Of a stretch of DNA of 5,073 nt, positions 1 to 5,073 are shown piece by piece; position 1 is the first letter of the stretch; each line of letters starts with the position of its first letter. The DNA comes from Gammaproteobacteria bacterium (GTDB lineage: Bacteria > Pseudomonadota > Gammaproteobacteria > Pseudomonadales > DSM-25080): assembly GCA_013372965.1 (NCBI GenBank), contig JABXIR010000268.1:1-5073 (forward strand). The letters run 5' to 3'. Below the pieces are notes generated by a model. The model worked only from the letters and a program-made list of their open reading frames with translations, ran no database searches and had not been told where the DNA came from. The translations under genes and the position numbers were made by a program.

Positions 1-162
1 ATCGCGCACCGCTTGTCGACTATTGCAGCAATGGATCGTTTAGTCGTGATGGACCAGGGGCAGATTGTTGAAGTCGGAAATCACCAGTCGCTGCTGGAAC
101 AAGACGGTCTTTATGCCAGCCTGTGGCGCCGTCAAAGCGGTGGTTTTTTAGCGGAAGATTAA
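1..162 (+). CDS. ABC exporter-type ATPase/permease, C-terminal end only (5' truncated)
   Basis: This is the last 53 codons of an ABC transporter nucleotide-binding domain, open from the left edge and ending at TAA (160-162). The first visible residues, IAHRLSTI, are the H-loop (switch) region, whose histidine contacts the ATP gamma-phosphate. They are followed by the usual strand and turn, DRLVVMDQGQIVEVGNH, then a short helix with QSLLEQDGLYASLW. This ending is typical of exporters in which a membrane domain is fused to the ATPase (MsbA, LapB or multidrug type). The AHRLST form of the H-loop favours that class over importer ATPases. The Walker A, signature and Walker B motifs and the membrane segments lie outside the window, so the substrate cannot be named. 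The gene converges on the thiolase gene, with a hairpin between them. Confidence 0.9.
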   Translation: MAHRLSTIAAMDRLVVMDQGQIVEVGNHQSLLEQDGLYASLWRRQSGGFLAED

Positions 163-185
163 CGCGCTAGCGGTGTAACACGAGA

Positions 186-215
186 CAATCGACCCCCTAA
201 ACAGGGAGTCGATTG
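186..215. terminator. Probable bidirectional terminator hairpin between convergent genes
   Basis: Positions 186-193 (CAATCGAC) pair with 208-215 (GTCGATTG). After one C-A mismatch (194/207), CCCT (195-198) pairs with AGGG (203-206) around the loop AAAC (199-202). This gives 12 base pairs with a single mismatch. It lies 23 nt after the ABC transporter stop and 28 nt after the thiolase stop on the other strand, where a shared terminator would be expected. The T-tracts are poor: on the plus strand the nearest T run is at 229-232, and on the minus strand the stem is followed by TCTCGTGTT. It may therefore be a weak intrinsic terminator or an mRNA 3'-end-protecting stem. Confidence 0.6.
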
Positions 216-243
216 ATACTGCATAACGTTTTATAGCGCGCGG

Positions 244-1431
244 TTAAGGGCGTTCAATGGTGAGCGCGACGCCCATGCCGCCACCAACGCACAAGGTGGC
301 GAGGCCTTTTTTAACATCGTTGCGAGCCATGTGGTGAAGTAGCGTGACCAAAATACGACAGCCCGATGCCCCGATCGGGTGACCAATGGCGATGGCACCA
401 CCACCGATGTTGAGTTTGTCTTCGGGAAAATTCAACGCATTTGAAACACACATCGCCTGAACCGCGAACGCTTCGTTGGCTTCGATTAAATCGAGATCGT
501 CGACACTCCAACCCGCCTTACTCAAGGCTGCTTCGGTGGCTGGAATTGGACCTGAACCCATGATGGATGGATCGACCCCTTTGGTGGCGTGACTGCGGAT
601 GTGTGCCAATACCTCGAGGCCAAGCTCGTTGGCTTTGGCTTCTGACATGACAATGACCATGGCCGCGCCATCGTTAATGGTTGACGCATTACCTGCGGTC
701 ACCGTGCCGTCTTTTTTGAATGCTGGGCGAAGTTTCGCTAAACCTTCGGCAGTTGTGCCGGCACGGACACCTTCGTCGATGTTGAATTCGATTGGGTCGG
801 CCTTACGCTGCGCGATGCTAATCGGTAGGATTTCGTCGTTAAACCAACCCGCGTCAATGGCGTGTGCCGCTTTTTGTTGCGACTTAGCCGCGTAGGCATC
901 TTGTGCGTCGCGCTCGAGTGGTTGGCTTGGGAATGCGTCACGGAGGTTCTCGGCGGTGATGCCCATGTGGTAGTCGTTGAAGGCGTCGGTTAGACCGTCG
1001 CTTAGCATGGTGTCGACGAGGCTCCAGTTACCCAAGCGCTGACCGTTACGGCTATTGGGAAGTACATGAGCCGCCTGCGACATGGATTCTTGGCCACCGG
1101 CCACAATGATATCGGCATCGCCGTTTTCAATGGCTTGTGCTGCCAATGCCACGGCCTTAAGCCCCGAACCACACAAAATGTTGATGGTCATTGCAGGGGT
1201 TGCAGCAGGGATCCCGGCGTTGACCGAGGTTTGACGAGCAGGGTTTTGACCGCAGCCAGCGGTGAGTACCTGACCTAAAATGACTTCGTCGATTTGTTCG
1301 GGCTTGAGCGAGGTGGTGTTAAGAAGCTGGCTGAGCAGTTGCGTGCCAATCTCGCTCGCTGAAAGTGAACTTAAAGAACCATTAAAACTACCAACGGCGG
1401 TACGCTTCGCCGCGACAATAACAGCAGACAT
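244..1431 (-). CDS. Acetyl-CoA C-acetyltransferase (thiolase II family)
   Basis: A 395-residue cytoplasmic thiolase, close to the usual 390-395. The family catalyses the reversible condensation of two acetyl-CoA to acetoacetyl-CoA, or thiolysis of 3-ketoacyl-CoA. The visible catalytic set is complete: nucleophile Cys87 in NILCGSG, Asn319 in EANEAFA, His351 in GHPIGASG, and the second acid/base Cys381 in CVGGGMG. The GNASTINDGAA segment is at 247-257. The YHMGITAEN stretch (about 154-162) resembles the substrate-pocket region of biosynthetic acetoacetyl-CoA thiolases such as PhaA, so a short-chain substrate is likely. The start at 1431 is chosen because the protein then begins MSAVIVAAKRTAVG, the family's normal N-terminus, and an AAAGGAG lies 9 nt upstream. 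An in-frame ATG at 1497 would add 22 unrelated residues. No polyhydroxybutyrate or ketone-body partner gene is adjacent, so the pathway (atoB- or phaA-like, or fatty-acid related) is unresolved. Confidence 0.95.
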   Translation of the reverse strand: MSAVIVAAKRTAVGSFNGSLSSLSASEIGTQLLSQLLNTTSLKPEQIDEVILGQVLTAGCGQNPARQTSVNAGIPAATPAMTINILCGSGLKAVALAAQAIENGDADIIVAGGQESMSQAAHVLPNSRNGQRLGNWSLVDTMLSDGLTDAFNDYHMGITAENLRDAFPSQPLERDAQDAYAAKSQQKAAHAIDAGWFNDEILPISIAQRKADPIEFNIDEGVRAGTTAEGLAKLRPAFKKDGTVTAGNASTINDGAAMVIVMSEAKANELGLEVLAHIRSHATKGVDPSIMGSGPIPATEAALSKAGWSVDDLDLIEANEAFAVQAMCVSNALNFPEDKLNIGGGAIAIGHPIGASGCRILVTLLHHMARNDVKKGLATLCVGGGMGVALTIERP

Positions 1432-1512
1432 ATCGGGTAACTCCTTTATTTTGGGTAGCATATTAACACAACAATTCGCTAAGATGCGCTCATGCATAGG
1501 TAGGAATTATTC
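1432..1512. promoter_or_regulatory. Divergent intergenic region, presumed promoters for thiolase and GNAT genes
   Basis: This 81-nt gap separates two divergently transcribed genes, so it should hold a promoter for each. It is AT-rich compared with its flanks. Partial matches can be seen: TTAACA at 1463-1468 and TAAGAT at 1480-1485 on the plus strand, and TAATAT on the minus strand over the same AT-rich patch. However, no -35/-10 pair with 16-18 nt spacing stands out in either direction. The GNAT gene has AGGAA at 1502-1506, 6 nt before its ATG. The promoter role is inferred from layout, not from a clear motif. Confidence 0.35.
1441..1447 (-). promoter_or_regulatory. Shine-Dalgarno of the thiolase gene
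   Basis: The minus strand reads AAAGGAG here, 9 nt before the ATG at 1429-1431. This strong site decides the start codon in favour of 1431 over the in-frame ATG at 1497. Confidence 0.8.
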
Positions 1513-1992
1513 ATGAATGACGCAATTGAAATCGTATATCTCGAACTGACCGAAAACGATTTAATATCGAGAAAAAAGCCTCAAGTAACGACAAATATTC
1601 GCTTAGCTGAACACGCTGGTGGTGCATTACATCAGTTCTTTTATTGTTGGGTGGGTAAACCTTGGCAGTGGTTCGATAAGCGTGACTGGCCGATTGAGCG
1701 TTGGAATGAGCATGCCCAAAAGAGCGCGCTCTGGATTATTTATCACGACGAAACGCCGGTGGGCTACTTTGAATTGGCAAAGCTCGAAGCATCAGTTGAA
1801 CTGCAGTACTTTGGTTTGGCTCTCGAAGGAATTGGTCTGGGTATAGGTGGTTACGCGCTAGAGGTTGCATGTCGAGAGGCGCTTAAACTGGGTGATCGAG
1901 TGACGGTGAATACCTGTTCTTTGGATCATCCTGCCGCGCTAGATAACTACAAGAAATGCGGCTTTAAGGAGCTACGTCGGGAGATTGAATGA
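1513..1992 (+). CDS. GNAT-family N-acetyltransferase
   Basis: A 159-residue protein of the Gcn5-related acetyltransferase fold, which moves an acetyl group from acetyl-CoA to an amine. The acetyl-CoA pyrophosphate-binding loop (motif A) is seen as GIGLGIGG at 106-113, after the strand VELQYFGL (95-102). The C-terminal part carries NTCSLDHPAALDNYKKCGF (133-151), the usual motif B region with the 'A..NY...GF' pattern. The N-terminal half is rich in aromatic residues (HQFFYCWVGKPWQWFDKRDW, 40-59), followed by TPVGYFEL (81-88). From memory, this combination marks a recurring uncharacterised bacterial GNAT group. The usual Q/R at the start of motif A is not obvious. The substrate is unknown, and neither protein nor small-molecule acetylation can be excluded. 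There is no signal peptide or membrane segment, so it should be cytoplasmic. AGGAA lies 6 nt upstream of the ATG. The gene stands alone, divergent from the thiolase and convergent with panB. Confidence 0.88.
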   Translation: MNDAIEIVYLELTENDLISRKKPQVTTNIRLAEHAGGALHQFFYCWVGKPWQWFDKRDWPIERWNEHAQKSALWIIYHDETPVGYFELAKLEASVELQYFGLALEGIGLGIGGYALEVACREALKLGDRVTVNTCSLDHPAALDNYKKCGFKELRREIE

Positions 1993-2009
1993 AGCGGTTT
2001 TCTGAATAA

Positions 2010-2043
2010 CGAGAGCGCAGCCTGAGCTGGCGTAACGCTCTCG
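2010..2043. terminator. Possible bidirectional terminator, nested hairpin between GNAT gene and panB
   Basis: CGAGAGCG (2010-2017) pairs perfectly with CGCTCTCG (2036-2043). Inside the 18-nt loop, CAGC (2018-2021) pairs with GCTG (2026-2029) around CTGA. The element sits 17 nt after the GNAT stop and 29 nt past the panB stop, so it could serve both. T-tracts are weak: on the minus strand the stem is followed by TTATTCAG, and on the plus strand by GTCGGACTTT. Terminator function is therefore only likely. Confidence 0.5.
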
Positions 2044-2072
2044 GTCGGACTTTGATGATCGCAAACGCCCGC

Positions 2073-2864
2073 TTAATTAAACTGGTGCTCTTCGGCAGGG
2101 AAATGGCCATCCTTAACGTCAGCGACAAAGCGTTCGAAGGCTTCGAGAATCGAATGGCTGCCTTCGAGGAAGTTCTTTGAGAACTTCGGTGCGCGCGGCG
2201 TAATGCCGAGCATGTCATGTAATACCAATACTTGCGCATCGGTGTCGGCACCTGCGCCAATTCCAATCACGGGAATGTTCACGGCATGGGTGATTTTGGC
2301 GGCTAACTCACTCGGTACGCACTCAAGCACGAGCATATCGGCACCCGCCGCTTCGAGTGCAATGGCGTCTTCAAGAATCGTTTGGGCCTCATCGGCGTCG
2401 CGCCCCTGAACTTTATACCCACCCAATTTGTTCACCGACTGCGGTGTCAGCCCTAAATGTGCACAGCTCGGCACGCCCGCGGCGTTCAACGCTTGGAACG
2501 TTTCGCTGAGCCAGCGACCGCCCTCGAGTTTCACCATGTGCGCACCGGCTTGCATCAGCTGCTTACTGGTGTCGAGTGCTTGCTCGACCGAGGTGTACGA
2601 CATGAACGGCAAATCGCCAATAATCAGCGAGTACTGGTTGCCTCGAGCGACACATGCCGTGTGATAGGCCACGTCGGCGACACTGACGGGCACCGTAGAT
2701 GCGTGCCCTTGAACGGTCATCCCAAGTGAATCGCCCACAAGGATGACGGGAACCTCTGCGTCGGCAAGTAAGCGAGAGAACGAGGCGTCATACGCCGCGA
2801 CAACAGAAAATTTAACGGCGTCGCGCTTGAAGCCGCGCAGGCTACTAAGGGTAATTTTGTTCAT
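2073..2864 (-). CDS. panB: 3-methyl-2-oxobutanoate hydroxymethyltransferase (ketopantoate hydroxymethyltransferase)
   Basis: PanB catalyses the first committed step of pantothenate (vitamin B5, hence CoA) synthesis: 2-oxoisovalerate plus 5,10-methylene-tetrahydrofolate gives ketopantoate. The 263-residue length matches the E. coli enzyme (264). Residues at the same numbers as the E. coli active site are present: Asp45 and Ser46 in VGDSLGM, Asp84 in IGDLPFMSY (metal ligands Asp45/Asp84), Lys112 and Glu114 in VKLEGG, His136 in AHLGLTPQS, and Glu181 in LECVPSELA. GIGAG follows at 201-205. It folds as a cytoplasmic TIM barrel that forms a decamer in known members. The start at 2864 gives MNKITLSSL, the family's usual N-terminus, with a modest AAGAG at 2869-2873. 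The gap to the stop of the upstream kinase is 11 nt, so the two are probably cotranscribed and possibly translationally coupled. The usual partner panC does not follow; a convergent GNAT gene is there instead. Confidence 0.97.
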   Translation of the reverse strand: MNKITLSSLRGFKRDAVKFSVVAAYDASFSRLLADAEVPVILVGDSLGMTVQGHASTVPVSVADVAYHTACVARGNQYSLIIGDLPFMSYTSVEQALDTSKQLMQAGAHMVKLEGGRWLSETFQALNAAGVPSCAHLGLTPQSVNKLGGYKVQGRDADEAQTILEDAIALEAAGADMLVLECVPSELAAKITHAVNIPVIGIGAGADTDAQVLVLHDMLGITPRAPKFSKNFLEGSHSILEAFERFVADVKDGHFPAEEHQFN

Positions 2865-2875
2865 ATAACTCTTGG

Positions 2876-3544
2876 CTAAATAGCAATTGGCATTGGGTTG
2901 TAGTACGACCGACCATGAGTATGGCCGCCGAGCGCTTCGAAGAACGCTTCAAATTCCGCATCGTCATCGAGATCGATATCAGAGGCGTTTACAATCAGCA
3001 ACGGCGAGTCGTCGTAAAAATGAAAGAAGCGAGTATAAGCATCGTTCATTCGCGAAAGGTATTCGTCGGAAATGAGTCGTTGCTGCTTCGGTCGATTCTC
3101 TCGGAGCTTTTGGCGACAGTGCGCCACCGAGGTTTGCAAATAAATGACAAGATCGGGTTTGATGGTATCGATCGCCATTGAGTCGTAAACCTGTTTGTAC
3201 AGTTGGTATTCTTGCTCGGATAGGTTCACCGAGGCGAATAGAAGCTCTTTATCGATAAGGTAGTCGGCGACGAAGCGATTTTCAAATAAGTGGCCTTCCT
3301 GAACTTGCAGATTTAGCTTATTACGCGCGAATAAAAAATGCAGTTGAGTAGGGAAGGCGTGTTGTTCGGGTTGACGATAGAAATCGTCTAGGAATGGGTT
3401 GCTACCGGCTTGCTCGAGTAGCGCAGTGGCCTCGATGCGTTCGGCAATACGTTGGGCCAGACGACTCTTTCCAGCGCCAATATTGCCCTCAACTGCGATA
3501 AAAATCGGCTTGTTGTCACTAAATGGAAGCGAAGCGGGTTTCAT
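2876..3544 (-). CDS. Deoxynucleoside kinase family protein (dNK)
   Basis: A 222-residue P-loop kinase of the deoxynucleoside kinase family (dCK/dGK/dAK type), which phosphorylates a deoxynucleoside at the 5' position using a nucleoside triphosphate, in cytoplasmic nucleotide salvage. The Walker A motif is GNIGAGKS (20-27) after the first strand IFIAVE. Next comes the family segment LLEQAGSNPFLDDFY (42-55), in which Glu44 takes the place of the general base in the usual 'EP...NPFL..FY' pattern. A helix with QLHFLFARNKL (67-77) follows, then ENRFVADYLIDKELLFA (88-104) where the substrate-binding [DE]RS motif is usually found. An arginine-rich lid lies at 144-156 (R144, R148, R151, R156). The start at 3544 has GAGGA at 3554-3558, 9 nt upstream. 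The gene lies between folK (24-nt gap) and panB (11-nt gap). Which deoxynucleoside it prefers cannot be told from the sequence. Confidence 0.9.
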   Translation of the reverse strand: MKPASLPFSDNKPIFIAVEGNIGAGKSRLAQRIAERIEATALLEQAGSNPFLDDFYRQPEQHAFPTQLHFLFARNKLNLQVQEGHLFENRFVADYLIDKELLFASVNLSEQEYQLYKQVYDSMAIDTIKPDLVIYLQTSVAHCRQKLRENRPKQQRLISDEYLSRMNDAYTRFFHFYDDSPLLIVNASDIDLDDDAEFEAFFEALGGHTHGRSYYNPMPIAI

Positions 3545-3568
3545 TCAAAACATTCCTCGAGGCATCTG

Positions 3569-4066
3569 TTAGCTATCTTGCCACAAGCTTAGGTCTTCGT
3601 CAGGTGTTTCTTTACGCCATTGCTCGATCGACTGAGAGTGGAGTCGCCAATTTGGCGCAATATCTGCCCAAGGGTAAATCACGAAGTTTCTTAAGTGAGC
3701 TCTAGGATGCGGTATGAGTAACTCGGTAACATCGGAACTGAACCCTTCGTAATCGAGTAAATCGAGATCGACCGTGCGTGCTCCCCAGCGCACGATTCGC
3801 TCGCGTCCAAGTGATGCTTCAATGCGGTGGAGTACTTCAAGTAATGACTTCGGCGTTAGTGACGTTTTAATTTCAACCACGCCGTTGTGATAATCACGCT
3901 GTTCGCCGGGACCAATGGCCTTTGAGCGATAGGCCGGAGAGCAGGTGACTTCGAAGATGCCATCGATTGCGATTAAACGATCAATGGCGTCTGCGACTAA
4001 AGACTCAGAATCGCCAAGGTTACTGCCCCAGCTAACGTACGCTCGAGATAAGTCGGCGCTTTTCAT
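3569..4066 (-). CDS. folK: 2-amino-4-hydroxy-6-hydroxymethyldihydropteridine pyrophosphokinase (HPPK)
   Basis: HPPK transfers pyrophosphate from ATP to 6-hydroxymethyl-7,8-dihydropterin, the step before dihydropteroate synthase in folate synthesis. The 165-residue length fits the family (E. coli 159). Visible motifs are GSNLGD (14-19) near the N-terminus, the signature RWGARTVDLDLLDY (93-106) with magnesium ligands Asp100 and Asp102 and Arg97, and IPHPRAHLRNFVIYPWADIAP (118-138) with His120 and Arg126. These correspond, with a constant offset of five, to E. coli Asp95, Asp97, Arg92, His115 and Arg121. Tyr-His-Asn (59-61) stands where many homologues have a 'YLN' pterin-pocket segment. The ATG at 4066 lies 3 nt after the pcnB stop, with AAGG (4077-4080) inside the pcnB 3' end, so translation is probably coupled to pcnB. 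The pcnB-folK pairing is common in gammaproteobacteria. Confidence 0.97.
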   Translation of the reverse strand: MKSADLSRAYVSWGSNLGDSESLVADAIDRLIAIDGIFEVTCSPAYRSKAIGPGEQRDYHNGVVEIKTSLTPKSLLEVLHRIEASLGRERIVRWGARTVDLDLLDYEGFSSDVTELLIPHPRAHLRNFVIYPWADIAPNWRLHSQSIEQWRKETPDEDLSLWQDS

Positions 4067-4069
4067 CCG

Positions 4070-5073
4070 TTATTCGCCTTGCTTAGGCTTTCGATTACTT
4101 GGCTTTCGACGAGGGCTGCGCTTACGCTTACGTTTCGGAGGATCGATACGATTCGACATCTCCTCACGTTGTTCAGCTGAAGCAGATTGATAGCGAGTCC
4201 ACCATTTGCCCAATCCCAACAGGTCTTCTCCCGCGGCTTCACGGTTGATCAGGAAGTCGTAAGCCGCTCGGAACACGCGCTGTTCCATGAGCACTGCGGC
4301 ACGTTTACCCGCGCGATTTGGAAGACGCCATTGCGCTTCCCAAATGTCACGAATAATGGCGCTGAAGCGGCGCGGAATCGCGGTGTGACGAATTTGTTCA
4401 TCAAAGGTTTCGTTCGATGCGATGCGAATCGCTTCGAAAATTGGCATGCCTTTATTGGCGTCCACTTTCGCTTTGAACGATGGCCACAATAAGGACGCGT
4501 AAAGGAAAGCAGGTGTGACGGGTTTGTCTGCGTGAACTCGTGAGTCCGTATTGCGCAAAGTGATTCGGATGAAGGTTTCTGCAACGGGGTCGTTTTTGAT
4601 CAACGCCTCTGTGTCTGGGAACAGTAATTCGAATAATTTGTATTCGCGCATCAGATCGAAAGTGCGCTCGCCGTACCCGCTAATGAACAGCTTATTTACT
4701 TCTTCAAACATACGCGCTGAAGATACGTCGGTTAACAGTGGGCGACAGGTATGGATCGCTGCGGCGGTTTTCTTTTCGATTTTGAACTGCAGTTTCGCAG
4801 CAAAGCGAATCGCACGAATCATGCGAACGGGATCTTCGCGGTAGCGTGTTTCTGCATCACCGATGATACGTACTACGCCTTCGTCTAAATCGCGTACGCC
4901 GCCGACATAATCACGGACGCTAAAGTCTTCCGTCGTGTAATACAGTGCGTTGATGGTAAAGTCGCGTCGAATGGCATCTTGCTCAACGTCGCCATAGACG
5001 TTGTCACGGATCAGCATGCCTGAATCGTTGCGCTTTGATGTTTTGTCGTCGCCTTGATCATGATCACCACGGA
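4070..5073 (-). CDS. pcnB: Poly(A) polymerase I, 5' end cut by window edge
   Basis: PcnB adds poly(A) tails to RNA 3' ends, which promotes decay by 3' exonucleases and controls some plasmid and small RNAs. The reading frame runs open to the right edge. The 18 codons before the ATG at 5017 read DKTSKRNDSG just ahead of MLIRDNVYG, the normal internal PcnB sequence, so that ATG is not the start. About 333 residues are visible. Class II nucleotidyltransferase motifs are present: RRDFTINALYY (visible residues 35-45), REDPVRMIRAIRFAAKL with its conserved arginines, and RMFEEVNKLFISG. An arginine-rich C-terminal domain follows, with AIPRRFSAIIRDIW and NRAGKRAA, as in E. coli PcnB. The catalytic GS...DxD segment lies outside the window. 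The last 26 residues (4073-4150) hold 13 Lys/Arg, a likely RNA-binding tail. The PcnB-specific 'DKTSKRNDSGML' region and the C-terminal domain separate it from CCA-adding enzymes. It appears to be the upstream gene of the folK-dNK-panB cluster. Confidence 0.96.
   Translation of the reverse strand, partial: RGDHDQGDDKTSKRNDSGMLIRDNVYGDVEQDAIRRDFTINALYYTTEDFSVRDYVGGVRDLDEGVVRIIGDAETRYREDPVRMIRAIRFAAKLQFKIEKKTAAAIHTCRPLLTDVSSARMFEEVNKLFISGYGERTFDLMREYKLFELLFPDTEALIKNDPVAETFIRITLRNTDSRVHADKPVTPAFLYASLLWPSFKAKVDANKGMPIFEAIRIASNETFDEQIRHTAIPRRFSAIIRDIWEAQWRLPNRAGKRAAVLMEQRVFRAAYDFLINREAAGEDLLGLGKWWTRYQSASAEQREEMSNRIDPPKRKRKRSPRRKPSNRKPKQGE

Noticed and set aside
1432..1497. An in-frame ATG at 1497 that would give the thiolase a 22-residue N-terminal extension.
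   Set aside because: The extension does not resemble any thiolase N-terminus, while the ATG at 1431 has a strong AAAGGAG and begins with the normal family sequence.
1964..2266. A 100-codon minus-strand frame spanning the end of panB and the GNAT 3' end.
   Set aside because: It overlaps two real genes and a hairpin, and its translation has no family resemblance.
2428..2729. Open frames on the plus strand opposite panB.
   Set aside because: They are antisense to a strongly conserved gene, with compositions rich in Cys, Ser and Arg typical of shadow frames.
4117..4140. A short repeat (CGCTTACGCTTACG) near the 3' end of pcnB.
   Set aside because: It encodes the Lys-Arg run of the basic C-terminal tail and needs no other explanation.
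4249..4584. A 111-codon open frame on the minus strand inside pcnB.
   Set aside because: It lies fully within the well-supported pcnB frame, has no recognisable domain and has no ribosome binding site of note.
4070..5017. Reading the ATG at 5017 as the start of a 315-residue protein.
   Set aside because: The frame stays open to the window edge and the upstream codons encode the conserved PcnB sequence DKTSKRNDSG, so the gene starts outside the window.
5055..5068. The repeated TGATCATGATCA at the right end, considered as a regulatory or origin-like GATC cluster.
   Set aside because: It lies in the pcnB coding frame and encodes a Asp-His-Asp-Gln stretch in a variable loop; two GATC sites are not a meaningful cluster.

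Overview
The window reads as ordinary chromosomal DNA from a gammaproteobacterium, probably a marine or Alteromonadales/Oceanospirillales-like lineage. The basis is the pcnB-folK-panB gene order and the strong protein-level match of each gene to gammaproteobacterial families. The genus cannot be resolved from sequence reading alone. Base composition looks balanced and even throughout, and no insertion sequence, phage gene, CRISPR array, tRNA or rRNA is visible.

Layout: (1) 1-162, plus strand, the last 53 codons of an ABC exporter-type ATPase. (2) 163-243, a short convergent intergenic region with a strong imperfect hairpin, probably a shared terminator. (3) 244-1431, minus strand, an acetyl-CoA C-acetyltransferase (thiolase II family). 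(4) 1432-1512, a divergent intergenic region holding the thiolase Shine-Dalgarno and presumably both promoters. (5) 1513-1992, plus strand, a GNAT-family acetyltransferase. (6) 1993-2072, a convergent intergenic region with a nested hairpin. (7) 2073-5073, minus strand, a compact cluster transcribed in the order pcnB (5' end cut by the window edge), folK, deoxynucleoside kinase, panB, with gaps of 3, 24 and 11 nt.

The minus-strand cluster mixes RNA turnover (poly(A) polymerase), folate synthesis (HPPK), deoxynucleoside salvage (dNK) and pantothenate synthesis (ketopantoate hydroxymethyltransferase). FolK and PanB are linked by metabolism, because PanB consumes 5,10-methylene-tetrahydrofolate, a product of the folate pathway. 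The kinase adds a nucleotide-salvage step. The thiolase and the GNAT protein are both acyl-CoA-dependent enzymes, but nothing in the sequence shows that they work together.

I did not find an undescribed system. The points most worth a second look are the deoxynucleoside kinase placed between folK and panB, the absence of panC after panB, and the two hairpins between convergent genes.
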